The notes: generated by a model not told the origin, from the letters alone. A stretch of 64,000 nucleotides of DNA from Symbiodinium natans (GCA_905221605.1 CAJNDS010002612.1:1059436-1123435), one strand, 5' to 3'. Shown: positions 44,799 to 53,731, counted from the stretch's first letter. Numbers and translations are program-made.

Positions 44799-45348
44799 CG
44801 ACGAAGGTCAAACACATGTAAAAACGAAGAACGCAGAACAAACACGATGCAAAAAGTCTAACGAAGTAATCTTGGAATGAAGCAGGGGGCCCTCCCCCAC
44901 ACCCTGAACGTTTCCCCTTAGCTACGGCTTGTTCTGGACCTGCTCGGGCAAAGCGGGAACTTTGGCGCGGGGGTGGGAGGGTTAAAAGTTGAGAATAGTG
45001 CGTAAAGGCTTGGCAGTTTCCTGACTCCTTTTCTTAGAGCTTAGGGGTTAGGATTCTTTTGCCAGTTACAGGTCAACCCCTAAACCCTAATCCCTATACA
45101 CCTCCAGATGGCCCCACCCTGGCCCGGAGAGCTCCACAGTCCGCTAGGCAGTTCCATGGTTTGTGTAGGGTTTGGGGCTTAGGATGGGCATGGCTCTGTT
45201 GCATTGGGATTCCCAGTAAGGCGCCTCTCTCGAGAACGGGCGGGAAATACCCTAAACCCCCAGCTCCCAAACTTTGAACCCTAAACACCCTAAACCCTAA
45301 ACCCTAAACCCTAAACCCTAAACCCTAAACCCATATTCATGTGGCCAG
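44799..45348 (+). other. spacer ending in a CCCTAAA array
   Basis: Unique DNA with a weak frame near 45059-45277. A CCCTAAA array (45283-45332) precedes the next exon. Confidence 0.4.
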
Positions 45349-45438
45349 GCATCGGGTGCCGTCCTACCATCAGCACCACAATCCCTCCTACTTGGCTCCT
45401 TGGCTGCATTTGTCTCCCTGACCCTGGCTGTTGTAAAG
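45349..45438 (+). CDS. exon island encoding a membrane helix
   Basis: 90 nt, 30 codons, phase 0 at both ends, with canonical edges GGCCAG and AAAG|GTAAAAC. It reads SLLLGSLAAFVSLTLAVVK, a hydrophobic stretch long enough for one transmembrane segment. A CCCTAAA array lies just upstream. Confidence 0.5.
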
Positions 45439-45594
45439 GTAAAACTCGTAAGCCTATACCCTGTACCTGATAAGTTCGAAGTCCTCAAACCCGTGCCCTA
45501 ACACCTGAACCCTAGACTGAAAACTAGAACCCGAGACCCCGATGCAATGCCCATAACGCGCCGTACACATTAAACCCTGCACTCCACCCCTCAG

Positions 45595-45896
45595 ACGGGC
45601 TGTTCACGTGCGAAACAGACACATCGATTCCATCGACAGTAGCATTGTTTCGTGTGGATCACCTGTCGGGGGTGGCCGGCCACATTTCGCAAACATCGGA
45701 GTTTGCAGTGTTTCCTCTGCCTGATGTCATTGGAACCACAGTATTTGTGGGATTACTGCATGTCGACCGCGATGTGCAAGAAGTGTTGGGGACCGGAGCA
45801 TCCACGTGGAGCACCCATCTAGAACTTCGAACCAGATGGTTGTATGGAGCCCAAACCATGAACACGCCGGCACGGCCCATGGATTCGTCATGTTAG
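45595..45896 (+). CDS. terminal exon of an unknown gene
   Basis: It follows CACCCCTCAG. An open frame of about 99 codons ends at TAG 45894-45896 and reads LFTCETDTSIPSTVALFRVD, FAVFPLPDVIGTTVFVGLLH and LELRTRWLYGAQTMNTPA. It is long for an exon here and strongly protein-like. The phase does not match 45349-45438 directly, so an exon may lie between or they may be separate genes. Confidence 0.5.
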
Positions 45897-46471
45897 ATTG
45901 GACGATGTGATGTGGGTGTGAAAAACACGGTGCGAAACTCTCAACCCTAACCAATACTACTTGTAGGTTACAGGTCTGGTGATTCGGATTCATTGCAGAA
46001 CATGCTTGTTTTAGTTCCTTGTTGCTGCCCTCTTTTCGAAACGTGCCGGTCAAGGCTAAAGACACTTCATCTAAATTCGACGTACGGCTTTGAAGCTTGT
46101 CCGGCGCTGTTCCGAATTGTGTCCATTCTTATGGCTTCGCAGAACTCAGAAGCATCCAGGGCAGTGAAAGGGAAGGGACTCTAGCCCTAAACCCTAAACC
46201 CTAAACCCTAACCCCTAACCCCTAAACCCAACGGGCCCCACCTTCCCTTCTTGAGGCTTACGAAGGGCTCCCTTGTACACCCCCCTTGGCCCCTTAAGAA
46301 GAGCTTTAGGGTTTAGGGTTTACAGTAGGGTTTAGGGTTTAGGGTTTAGGGTTTATAGGGTTAGGGTTTAGGGTTTAGGGTTTAGGGTTTAGGGTTTGGG
46401 GGCCGATGGCTTGATTCCACTGGGTGCGGGGGCAGCCGGAGGCTTGAGTGCTGCGGGTTGGAAATGCGACT
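45897..46471 (+). other. telomeric arrays and weak frames
   Basis: A 63-codon frame (45993-46184) ends just before a CCCTAAA array (46183-46220). A TTTAGGG array occupies 46308-46400. An open GC-rich island (46221-46302, reading PHLPFLRLTKGSLVHPPWPL) sits between them, but it lacks a clear acceptor. Confidence 0.35.
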
Positions 46472-46620
46472 ATTTGCTTAAGAACCCCAGAAATCAAAGA
46501 CGGCAATCCCTACATTTCCCTTATAAGGAAGAAGAGCCTTACATGTGGAAAAGATAGTTACTAATCCCTACATTTCCCTTATAGGAAAGAGTCTGTTGGC
46601 TGGGGGTTCTTAAGCAAATG
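46472..46620 (+). repeat. hairpin element family D, copy 1
   Basis: 149 bp bounded by ATTTGCTTAAGAACCCC and its reverse complement GGGGGTTCTTAAGCAAAT. The interior carries two copies of AATCCCTACATTTCCCTTAT about 54 bp apart. Copy 2 is at 58616-58709. Confidence 0.8.
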
Positions 46621-46647
46621 GTTGATTGGGGCTCTTAGGGGCTGCAG

Positions 46648-46736
46648 ACCCAGGATGGCGCCCACCGCTCGACGTCGTCACGGGGCGGTTCTGGGCGCAC
46701 TGGAAAGAGGCCTACATCCCGACAACCCACAAAATG
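46648..46736 (+). CDS. exon island, unknown
   Basis: Bounded by GGCTGCAG and ATG|GTGGGTATAGGG. One frame reads GWRPPLDVVTGRFWAHWKEA, and RFWAHWKEAYIP weakly resembles the RFW..W..EYL segment of BEL/Pao-type retroelement integrase tails. This is not enough to call a retroelement. Confidence 0.35.
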
Positions 46737-47103
46737 GTGGGTATAGGGTTTGGGGTTTAGGCTAGGCCTAATCCCGAAAGCTCCAACCTGACCCCTGGGT
46801 TTTCGTTCTTTTCTGCTCAGGGCGCGTTTCCCCCCAAATCCCCCAAAGCCCTCCACCATCCTCCTCAAGCTTTGCTTCCGGTTTAGGGCTTATTACGGCT
46901 TCTGGCTGAGAAGCCTCCCCAAAAACCGTCACACGCCAGGATCTGAGCCTCTTTTCTCGAGGGCGTGGAGGTTTTAAAGCGTCGTTGTAACCCTAAACCC
47001 TGCCCTCGTGCTGGGTTTCATTTTGCTCCAAGTAACAAATCAAAGCTGCTAACATGGGGTCTTTTTGGTGGAACCAAACCCAAACGCTAAACCCTACCTA
47101 GTC

Positions 47104-47240
47104 CCTAAGGGTTTCGGGTTTCAGGGTTTAGGGTTTCGGGTTTAGGGTTTAGGGTTTAGGGTTTAGGGTTTAGGGTTTAGGGTTTAGGGTTTAGGGTTTA
47201 GGGTTTAGGGTTTAGGGTTTAGGGTTTAGGGTTTAGGGCT
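47104..47240 (+). repeat. interstitial telomeric array (TTTAGGG)n
   Basis: About 19 units. The first few are TTTCGGG/TTCAGGG variants and then about 14 are perfect. It directly precedes the next exon's acceptor region, unlike most exons here, which have CCCTAAA upstream. Confidence 0.9.
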
Positions 47241-47265
47241 TGAGCTCACCGTCTTGCTTGGCCAG

Positions 47266-47342
47266 GCTGCTCGGAGCCCTCCAGCGGAGCTTGGCCCAGT
47301 GCTGCCGAGGCGATGCGACCTCGCTGCGGCTTGGCATGAGGA
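47266..47342 (+). CDS. exon island, unknown
   Basis: Bounded by TTGGCCAG and GAG|GTTTAGGG-like sequence (47343). Frames read LLGALQRSLAQCCRGDATSL or RSPPAELGPVLPRRCDLAAA; the choice is not possible from this alone. It is GC-rich, flanked by TTTAGGG arrays on both sides. Confidence 0.3.
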
Positions 47343-47790
47343 GTTTAGGGTTTAGGGTTTAGGGTTTAGGGTTTAGGGTTTAGGGGTTCAGGGGTTAGGG
47401 GTTAGGGGTTTAGGGTTTGGGGTTTGGGGTTTGAGGTTTAGCCCAGATGGGTTAAGGTTCGGGCTACAAGTTACATAGATAATGTTATGGCCGCTTCTAG
47501 CTTAACTATAGCTGCTCTACATATGAAACCCCCAGTCATTACTTACGCTTAAAGGTCGAAGCATAGAGTGGCGGAATTTAGGACCCTGAAAAAGTGTGCA
47601 AGCATCCAGTAACCCCAAGCCTCCCTCCCACCCCGCTCCGGAGTGAAACCTACAGCTCAGGCCGCTTCATAATCCTTACGGTCATGGTTGGGAGTTGGTG
47701 GGTAAGTTGTTTCAGGGTTTAGAGGGTTAGGGGCCCCTTCTACGAGGTCCCTCCTAGCATCCCCAAACCCAGCGCGAACCCGGAAGACAG

Positions 47791-47845
47791 GTATAGCGAC
47801 ATGGTGACGAGGACCTACAGTCCCATCCCCAGGCCGGGTCAGCAG
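47791..47845 (+). CDS. exon island, unknown
   Basis: Bounded by GAAGACAG and CAG|GTCAGGGTTTAGGG. It reads YSDMVTRTYSPIPRPGQQ with phase 1 in and 0 out. A TTTAGGG array follows. Confidence 0.4.
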
Positions 47846-48119
47846 GTCAGGGTTTAGGGTTTAGGGTGTAGGGTTCAGGGTTCAGGGTTCAGGGTTTAGG
47901 GTTTAGGGTTCCGGGAATTATTTGACCAGGTTGCATGTTCGCGGTTCAAGGCACCACTACTCCCTGAAGCCTGGGGCCTTGTACGAGATTTTGCATCCAA
48001 AACCTTGAGCCCTATTCAACAATAACCTGGACCGAGCTCGACCCCAGCTAAGATCTTGAACCGCCCAAACCACTTAAACCTTAAATCCCAACAAACGCTT
48101 TCAATCTAGGAAAAAACTG

Positions 48120-48405
48120 CCCAGACCCTAAGCCCCTAAAACCCTAAACCCGCCAAACCCTCCGCCCCCAAAACCCCAAAGTCCCAAAAAATTTCCAAAC
48201 CCCTAAATCCCCCGACCCTAAACCCCTAAACCCCTAAACCCCTAAACCCCTAAACCCCTAAACCCCTAAACCCCTAAACCCCTAAACCCCTAAGCCCCTA
48301 AGCCCCTAAGCCCCTAAACCCCTAAACCCCTAAACCCCTAAACCCCTAAACCCTAAACCCTAAACCCTAAACCTTAAACCCTAAACCCTAAACCCTAAAC
48401 CCGAC
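48120..48405 (-). repeat. CCCCTAAA octamer array grading into CCCTAAA
   Basis: About 16 tandem octamers CCCCTAAA (three consecutive copies are CCCCTAAG) at 48216-48350. About eight CCCTAAA heptamers follow. The array ends 25 bp before an exon acceptor. Confidence 0.9.
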
Positions 48406-48429
48406 CCCGAACCCTAAGCCTCTGGGAAG

Positions 48430-48493
48430 GCACCACGACGGCGCGGAGGTGCCGCCTCCACTGCTGCCTCGGGAGACCTTTGAGGCGCCTTAG
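48430..48493 (+). CDS. possible terminal exon
   Basis: After TGGGAAG one frame reads HHDGAEVPPPLLPRETFEAP and stops at TAG 48491-48493. That stop is formed by the first TTAGGG of the following telomeric array (48491-48600). A CCCTAAA array lies upstream. Confidence 0.35.
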
Positions 48494-49311
48494 GGTTTAG
48501 GGTTTAGGGTTTAGGGTTTAGGGTTCAGGGTTTAGGGTTTAGGGTTTAGGGTTTAGGGTTTAGGGTTCAGGGTTCAGGGTTTAGGGTTTAGGGTTTAGGT
48601 GGGTTTACGGGGGTTTAGGGGGGTTTAGGGTTTAGGGGGGTTTAGGGTTTAGGGTTCAGGGGTTTAAGGGTTTAAGGATTTAAGGGTTTAAGGATTGAAG
48701 GGTTTAGGGGTTCAGGGGTTTAAGGTTAAGGGTTTAGGGTTTGCATTTTATGGTTGGGGTGTGCCCAGCAGAAGATCAGTCTGCGGATCTAGCCACCATG
48801 CCTGCCCACTTACAACTTCAGAAAGCTCGCGAGGACTGCGTCGGATGCCAGCAATGCCGTTATGTCATGTGGACGTTAGAAAAATAGGGTCCCTTCTGAA
48901 CCCATTGATTTCCAAAAACCTTCCCCCTACTGGGGAGTATCTACATGCAGGAAATGTTGTAAAAGCGGAGAGGGAACCACATGAGCAAAAAATGTGAGTA
49001 TGGTAGGTTTGCATGCGGCACCGGTGTCCCTACATTCCCTCTGTATACCGACCATAGTCTACAGGTATAGTTCCCTAAGCCCTGAACCCCGAACCCATTC
49101 AAGATGAGGAAACGACATTGGGCCACCAGCTTCTATATGGGGCTTCTGCGTGTGCTATCGTAGAAGTTGAAGTTGGATTTCTGCTTCATGCGCTTCGACA
49201 TGGGCCTAAGAAGTCTCAACAACACCCAAGGCGTATCGGCGCACCGCCAACGCAGTTCAGGGGAACGGCCCTCCGAGAATTTGAGGTCTCAAGGATTGAG
49301 GTTGTGTGAGG
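48494..49311 (+). other. telomeric array and weakly coding DNA
   Basis: TTTAGGG and variant units lie at 48491-48740. 48741-48990 is unique. From ATG 49104 a frame reads MRKRHWATSFYMGLLRVLS, and a later frame (RPSENLRSQGLRLCE) leads up to the telomeric segment at 49312. The splice path is unresolved. Confidence 0.3.
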
Positions 49312-49355
49312 GTTTAGGGTTTAGGGTTTAGGGTTTAGGGTTTAGGGTTCTGCAG
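49312..49355 (+). repeat. candidate 44-nt intron made of TTTAGGG units
   Basis: GTTTAGGG at 49312 opens five telomeric heptamers that end TTCTGCAG at 49355. Both ends have intron dinucleotides and protein-like sequence follows immediately. The upstream exon phase is not resolved. Confidence 0.4.
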
Positions 49356-49478
49356 GCTGTGCTCTTCCGCCTGCTTCACAACATGGACCCTGCAGATGTT
49401 GTCACCTTCGGTGCGCTTTTCCAGGCGATGGGATTGCATTCTGCCTTTAATGAGGGAAGCGCTTTTCCCCTTACTTAG
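49356..49478 (+). CDS. possible terminal exon, PPR-like turn
   Basis: After TTCTGCAG a frame reads AVLFRLLHNMDPADVVTFGA then LFQAMGLHSAFNE and stops at TAG 49476-49478. M.PADVVTFGALFQAM recalls the PNVVTYNALI.AC turn of pentatricopeptide repeats, but one repeat is too little for a family call. Confidence 0.4.
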   Translation, partial: AVLFRLLHNMDPADVVTFGALFQAMGLHSAFNEGSAFPLT

Positions 49479-49821
49479 TAAAGTGCTGAATAGTTACTGT
49501 TAAGAGACAATCCTCGAAGCCCTAAGCCCTAAATCTCTCGAATTCTTAAAGCTACTGAGAACCAGGGCAAGCTAGCCCCCTAAACGTCTAAACCCTGAAC
49601 CCTAACCCCTGCCCTGAAGGTGAAGAGGGCTGAGGCTTGGATTGGGCTTCAGGATTTGGATTTGGTTGCTCCCTCATTGTGGGCATGTAGGTCCCCTGAA
49701 CTCAACATGGTTTTGGGTTGAGGGTGTAGGAGTCCCACAGCCTCAGCCCGAAACGTTCCTAAACGCGACTAGGCCCTAAACCCTAAACCCAAGCACAACA
49801 AGTAGCCTAGCATGGGTTGAG

Positions 49822-49912
49822 ATGTTCCCCCTTATACTAACAGGCCTCAATAGGGATTATAGTATCCCCGGTTCTAATCCCGATTATGGACTGTTAGTAT
49901 AAGGGGGAACAT
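49822..49912 (+). repeat. hairpin element family C, copy 2
   Basis: 91 bp. ATGTTCCCCCTTATACTAAC on the left equals the reverse complement of the right end, and pairing continues through CAATAGGGATTA/TAATCCCGATTATG with few mismatches. Copy 1 is at 40665-40830. Confidence 0.85.
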
Positions 49913-49950
49913 ACCAACCTTAAGCCCTAAACCCTAAACCCGAATCGCAG

Positions 49951-50040
49951 ACCAGGATCGATGGCTGTGATGGCTGGACTGAGCTCTCAGGATTCTTCAC
50001 AAGTACTTGGCAGAGCCAGGGAAGTAACGGAACTCCGTAT
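49951..50040 (+). CDS. exon island, unknown
   Basis: After AATCGCAG a frame reads RIDGCDGWTELSGFFTSTWQ and then SQGSNGTPY. The 3' edge is uncertain. CCCTAAA units precede it. Confidence 0.3.
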
Positions 50041-50169
50041 GTTCCCTTCCAGAAACCCTACCCTTAGGCTCAAAATAACCCAAAACTTTACACAAGAAGG
50101 GCTTTTGGCCAAAACCTCAGAATAAGAGGCCTTAGAGCCTTAGTGGCTAAAGTCCACGGAGAAACCTCA

Positions 50170-50326
50170 AACCCTAAACCTAAGCCCTAAACCCTAAACC
50201 CTAAACCCTAAACCCTAAACCCTAAACCCTAAACCCTAAACCCTAAACCCTAAACCCTAAACCCTAAGCCCTAAGCCCTAAGCCCTAAGCCCTAAGCCCT
50301 AAGCCCTAAGCCCTAAGCCCTAAGCG
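50170..50326 (-). repeat. CCCTAAA array ending in a homogenised CCCTAAG block
   Basis: About 12 CCCTAAA units (50184-50266) are followed by about nine consecutive CCCTAAG units (50264-50326). The next exon begins about 22 bp later. Confidence 0.9.
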
Positions 50327-50348
50327 CGAGTTCGGTTTCGCGGGCCAG

Positions 50349-50423
50349 GATCCGGTCCGGAAGGAGTGCGTCGACTACCGCGCCTTCATCCAAGGGCTGC
50401 AGGCCAGCGCCTGCGGCTTCTAG
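50349..50423 (+). CDS. terminal exon, EF-hand-like
   Basis: After GGGCCAG it reads DPVRKECVDYRAFIQGLQAS, ending ACGF and TAG 50421-50423. ECVDYRAFIQGL matches the end of an EF-hand calcium-binding loop plus F-helix (G-x-(I/V)-D-Y-x-x-F). The first half of the hand is not visible next to it. It could belong to the same gene type as 28511-29793. Confidence 0.45.
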   Translation, partial: DPVRKECVDYRAFIQGLQASACGF

Positions 50424-50502
50424 CCCTAAACCCTAAACCCTAAACCCAAAACCCTACCTAAACCCACCCTAAACCCATCTAAACCCCTTCAACACAAACC
50501 TC

Positions 50503-50618
50503 TAGGTGACACTTGCGGTCTGGGTGTTCCGGCGTGAGGTGTATAAGCTTCCCATGTCCATAGGTGACACTTGCGGTCTGGGTGTTCCGGCGTGAGGTGT
50601 ATAAGCTTCCCATGTCCA
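50503..50618 (+). repeat. exact 58-bp tandem duplication of an exon-like unit
   Basis: Copies 50503-50560 and 50561-50618 are identical. Each unit starts TAG|GTGACACTTGCGG and, in one frame, reads VTLAVWVFRREVYKLPMSI. The first copy follows ACCTCTAG and the second is followed by ATAGG|GTTTAGGG. Because 58 is not a multiple of 3, using both copies shifts the frame to a stop. Using only one copy keeps it open. Confidence 0.8.
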
Positions 50619-50623
50619 TAGGG

Positions 50624-51621
50624 TTTAGGGTTTCGGTGCAGGGCTTCAGGATGCTCAGGGTTTAGGGTTTAGGGTTTAGGGATTAGGGTTTAGTGTGTAA
50701 AACTCCGGTGGCTCACGGCTCGTTAGATGAGTGAAACTTCACACTTTGCCGCTTTTGCTTTCGGCCCCTTGAATGAAACTGTGCTCTGAGGCCCTCACCC
50801 CCCACAAAAAAACAAAAAACAACAAATAAATCATAATAAGAATAATCCCCCAAAGAAAACAACAATGAAAATACTAATAATTGTAACACAATATGTAAAT
50901 AAAATAACCGTGCCAGCTTTGAGTGCCTTATCTTCTAATACACCAACTTCAAAGCCTTTGAGTGTCATGTCGATGTTGTCTGCGGAGGCTCCCTTGAACC
51001 CTGCCCGGCAGGACCGGAGAAGTCGGCTTTTTGTTTCTCCTGGGATGGGGGCTTTGGGGTTGTGGATTGAAGTTATTGAAGTTGGTATGTGCGCACCAGC
51101 TCAGGAGAACCGGCCGGACTTTACAAAAGGAATTGAAACTTGGGCTAGGAAGGGGCTATTCACCACCCTTAACCCTAAAGCCTAAAGCCTAACTCCAATT
51201 TGGGCCCAATGAAGGTGGTTAGACTGGGGGGCTGGGATTTAACTTAAACCTTAACCCTTAATCCTAAACCCTAAATCCTAAATCCTAAATCCTTAACACT
51301 AAGTCCAAAATCCTAAACTTAAACCCTACACCCTGAGCTCTAAGCCTTGCTCACATGAGGGCTAAAGAATTTGGGATCGACCGCCGGCAGTCCGCAGTTT
51401 GCGGCGTTGCATTCTGCGGAGCGGGAAGCCTTCGAAGTTAGAGTTCTCCAGCTCTGAACACGAAACCTCCTAAACCCGCAACCCTAGACCCCCCAACCCT
51501 AGACCCCTAACCCTATAAACCCTACCCTATAACGCTGTATGAACCCTATAATATGAACCCTATAAGCCCTATAAGCCTTGTAAGCCCGAAGTCCCGCTCT
51601 GATTGGAGCCTTGTGCCCCAG
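50624..51621 (+). other. intronic DNA, AT-rich patch, telomere-like repeats
   Basis: TTTAGGG-like units (50623-50695) are followed by an A-rich patch (50808-50915). A 106-codon frame (50865-51185) is partly protein-like, but it has no clear splice context and ends in CCCTAAA-derived sequence. Degenerate CCCTAAA lies at 51245-51340 and CCCTATAA at 51500-51580. Confidence 0.35.
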
Positions 51622-51697
51622 AGGATTGCGCCGCGCGCGTGTTCCGGGCACTGGCCGGGGAGGCCAGGGCATGACCCTGAAAAGGATTACCTTGAAG
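51622..51697 (+). CDS. exon island, unknown
   Basis: Bounded by GTGCCCCAG and GAAG|GTTTAGGG (51698). The frame open through to the donor reads RPGHDPEKDYLE near its end. A second frame reads DCAARVFRALAGEARA and stops at TGA 51672-51674. A TTTAGGG array of nine units follows. Confidence 0.35.
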
Positions 51698-52171
51698 GTT
51701 TAGGGTTTAGGGTTTAGGGTTTAGGGTTTAGGGTTTAGGGTTTAGGGTTTAGGGTTTAGGGCTATGGAGCTGCCCCTGAACCGGTTTACTTGAGGTTTAT
51801 TGTTTGTAGGATTCAGGGTCGGCTTAGGGCTTAGGGCAGTTTAGGGTTAAGGCCTTAGGGTTTAGGGTGTACGTTTGTGGGTGGTTAGCAGTAGGGCTTT
51901 AGCTACCCAAAGTGAGTTTTGAACTACTCCCTCCAAGCAGGGGTTCTTGTTTTTGGGTTTTTTGGGCCGTAGTTGTGGCTAACGCCTCAGAGGTGGGATT
52001 TGAGGTGAGATAACCATATATGTACATGTATAGATATATATACACATACATATATCCTGCCTGAACCTTGTCAACCCTCAACCCTACACCCTAGACCCTA
52101 AACCATGCACCCGTAACCCCAAACCCCAAACCCTATACCCTAAACATTGAACACCAAATCCGTCCCGTCAG

Positions 52172-52253
52172 GGCGCCACCGACCTGAAGCTGGCGTCGCT
52201 TCGGATGGTGCCCCAATCCATCCGCAGCGTTTTCGGCGAGAGGCAACTTCAGG
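52172..52253 (+). CDS. exon island, unknown
   Basis: Bounded by CCGTCAG and CAG|GGTTAGGGTTTAGGG. It reads GATDLKLASLRMVPQSIRSV then FGERQLQ, phase 0 in and 1 out. The intron that follows starts with the TTTGGGG array. Confidence 0.45.
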
Positions 52254-52275
52254 GTTAGGGTTTAGGGTTTAGGGT

Positions 52276-53195
52276 TTGTTTGGGGTTTGGGGTTTGGGGT
52301 TTGGGGTTTGGGGTTTGGGGTTTGGGGTTTGGGGTTTGGGGTTTGGGGTTTGGGGTTTGGGGTTTAGGGCTTAGGGTTTGGGGTTTGGGGGGGGTTTGGG
52401 GTTTTGGGTTTGGGTTTGGGGTTTGGGTTGGGGTTTGGGGGGTTTGGGGTTTGGGGTTTGGGGGTTTGGGGTTTGGGTTTGGGGTTTGGGGGTTTGGGGT
52501 TTGGGGTTTGGGGTTTGGGGTTTGGGGGGGGTTTGGGGTTTGGGGTTTGGGGTTTTTTGGGGTTTGGGGTTTGGGGTTTGGGGTGGGGTTTTGGGTTTGG
52601 GGTTTTGGGGTTTTGGGGTTTGGGGTTTGGGGTTTGGGGGGTTTGGGGGTTTTGGGGTTTGGGGGGGTTGGGTTTGGGGGTTTGGGGTTTGGGGTTTGGG
52701 GTTTGGGGGTTTGGGGGTTTGGGGTTTTGGGGGGGGTTTGGGTTTGGGGTTGGGTTGGGGTTTGGGTTTTGGGGTTTGGGGTTTGGGGTTTGGGGTTTTG
52801 GGGTTTGGGGTTTTGGGGTTTGGGGTTTTGGGTTTGGGGTTTGGGGTTTGGGGTTTGGGGTTTGGGGGTTTGGGGTTTTGGGGTTTGGGGTTTGGGGTTT
52901 TTGGGGTTTGGGGTTTGGGGTTTGGGGGGTTTGGGGTTTGGGGTTTGGGGTTTGGGGTTGGGGGGTTTGGGGTTTGGGGGGTTTGGGGGGTTTGGGGTGG
53001 GGGTTGGGGTTGGGGGTTTGGGGTTTGGGGTGTTGGGGTTGGGTTTGGGGTTTGGGGTTTGGGGTTTGGGGGTTTGGGGTTTGGGGTTTGGGGGGGTTTG
53101 GGGGGGTTTGGGGTTTGGGTTTGGGGTTTGGGGTTTGGGGTTTGGGGGTTTGGGGTTGGGGTTTGGGTTTGGGGGGGGGTTTGGGGTGGTTGGGG
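52276..53195 (+). repeat. about 920 bp of TTTGGGG telomere-variant array
   Basis: More than 100 units of TTTGGGG with frequent length variants (TTTTGGGG, TTTGGGGG, TTGGGG), entered from three TTTAGGG units at 52259-52276. It is G-rich on + with very high G-quadruplex potential. Frames of about 280-350 codons on both strands (Gly/Leu/Trp/Phe or Pro/Asn/Lys/Thr) are repeat translation. Only one array of this variant occurs in the window. Confidence 0.95.
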
Positions 53196-53340
53196 GGTTT
53201 GTGGGTACTTCAGGCTTGTGGCTGGCTGAATGCAAAAGCTCCCAATGGGTCCAGAGTCAGGTTTAGGGTTAGGGTCCCTCTCCAATCCTGGCGAGACGAG
53301 AAGAGGGAAGGAAAGGAAGGTTTGGTGGCGTGTAACCGCA

Positions 53341-53464
53341 AGGGTCCATGTACCTCAGTATTGTATTTTTTGTGCCCAAAATCCCTACCTAGGAGGTACT
53401 TTAAGGCCCAAGTACTCCCTGTTTCGGTACATGGGTATTTCCCTGTTTAGGTACATGGACCCCT
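53341..53464 (+). repeat. hairpin element family B, copy 2
   Basis: It starts AGGGTCCATGTACC and ends GGTACATGGACCCC. It shares TTTAAGGCCCAAGTA with copy 1 (38600-38698). An internal GGTACATGG is duplicated near the right end. Confidence 0.8.
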
Positions 53465-53491
53465 TAGGTAAGCAAGAGTGAACACAGAATC

Positions 53492-53731
53492 AGGTATTCA
53501 GGAGAGCGGGCCAACCAGCTGCGAGCGTTCAAGGCTGCTTCAGCAGTCAGGGCGGGACGAAGCGGGCCATCCCGCGTGCGCAGCTGCCAGACCGAAATCG
53601 AGCTCAGTCCACTCCGGCTCTTTAGGTTCAGGGTAGGGCCACAGATGCTCGGGCAGCGGCTAGTCGTCAAGGCCAGCAGCGCAGCAGACACAATGTGCAG
53701 CCACACCACCAGCCGGCAGGACAACTCTTGA
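53492..53731 (+). CDS. possible exon, unknown
   Basis: An open frame of about 79 codons (SGERANQLRAFKAASAVRAG, SCQTEIELSPLRLFRFRV) ends at TGA 53729-53731. A similarly long frame lies on the - strand, so strand and reality are uncertain. Confidence 0.25.
   Translation, partial: RYSGERANQLRAFKAASAVRAGRSGPSRVRSCQTEIELSPLRLFRFRVGPQMLGQRLVVKASSAADTMCSHTTSRQDNS

Noticed and set aside
43912-44845. Frames of 70-97 codons in the satellite, and a first impression of a CRISPR-like array
   Set aside because: The units are contiguous 140-145-bp repeats without unique spacers, in a eukaryotic context. The frames repeat the same peptide.
46648-46736. BEL/Pao retroelement
   Set aside because: Only RFW..W..AYIP is similar. 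No reverse transcriptase, protease or long terminal repeats are seen.
52255-53450. Overlapping frames of 280-350 codons on both strands
   Set aside because: They are translations of the TTTGGGG array (Gly/Phe/Trp/Leu or Pro/Asn/Lys/Thr only). All frames are open because the unit has no stop.
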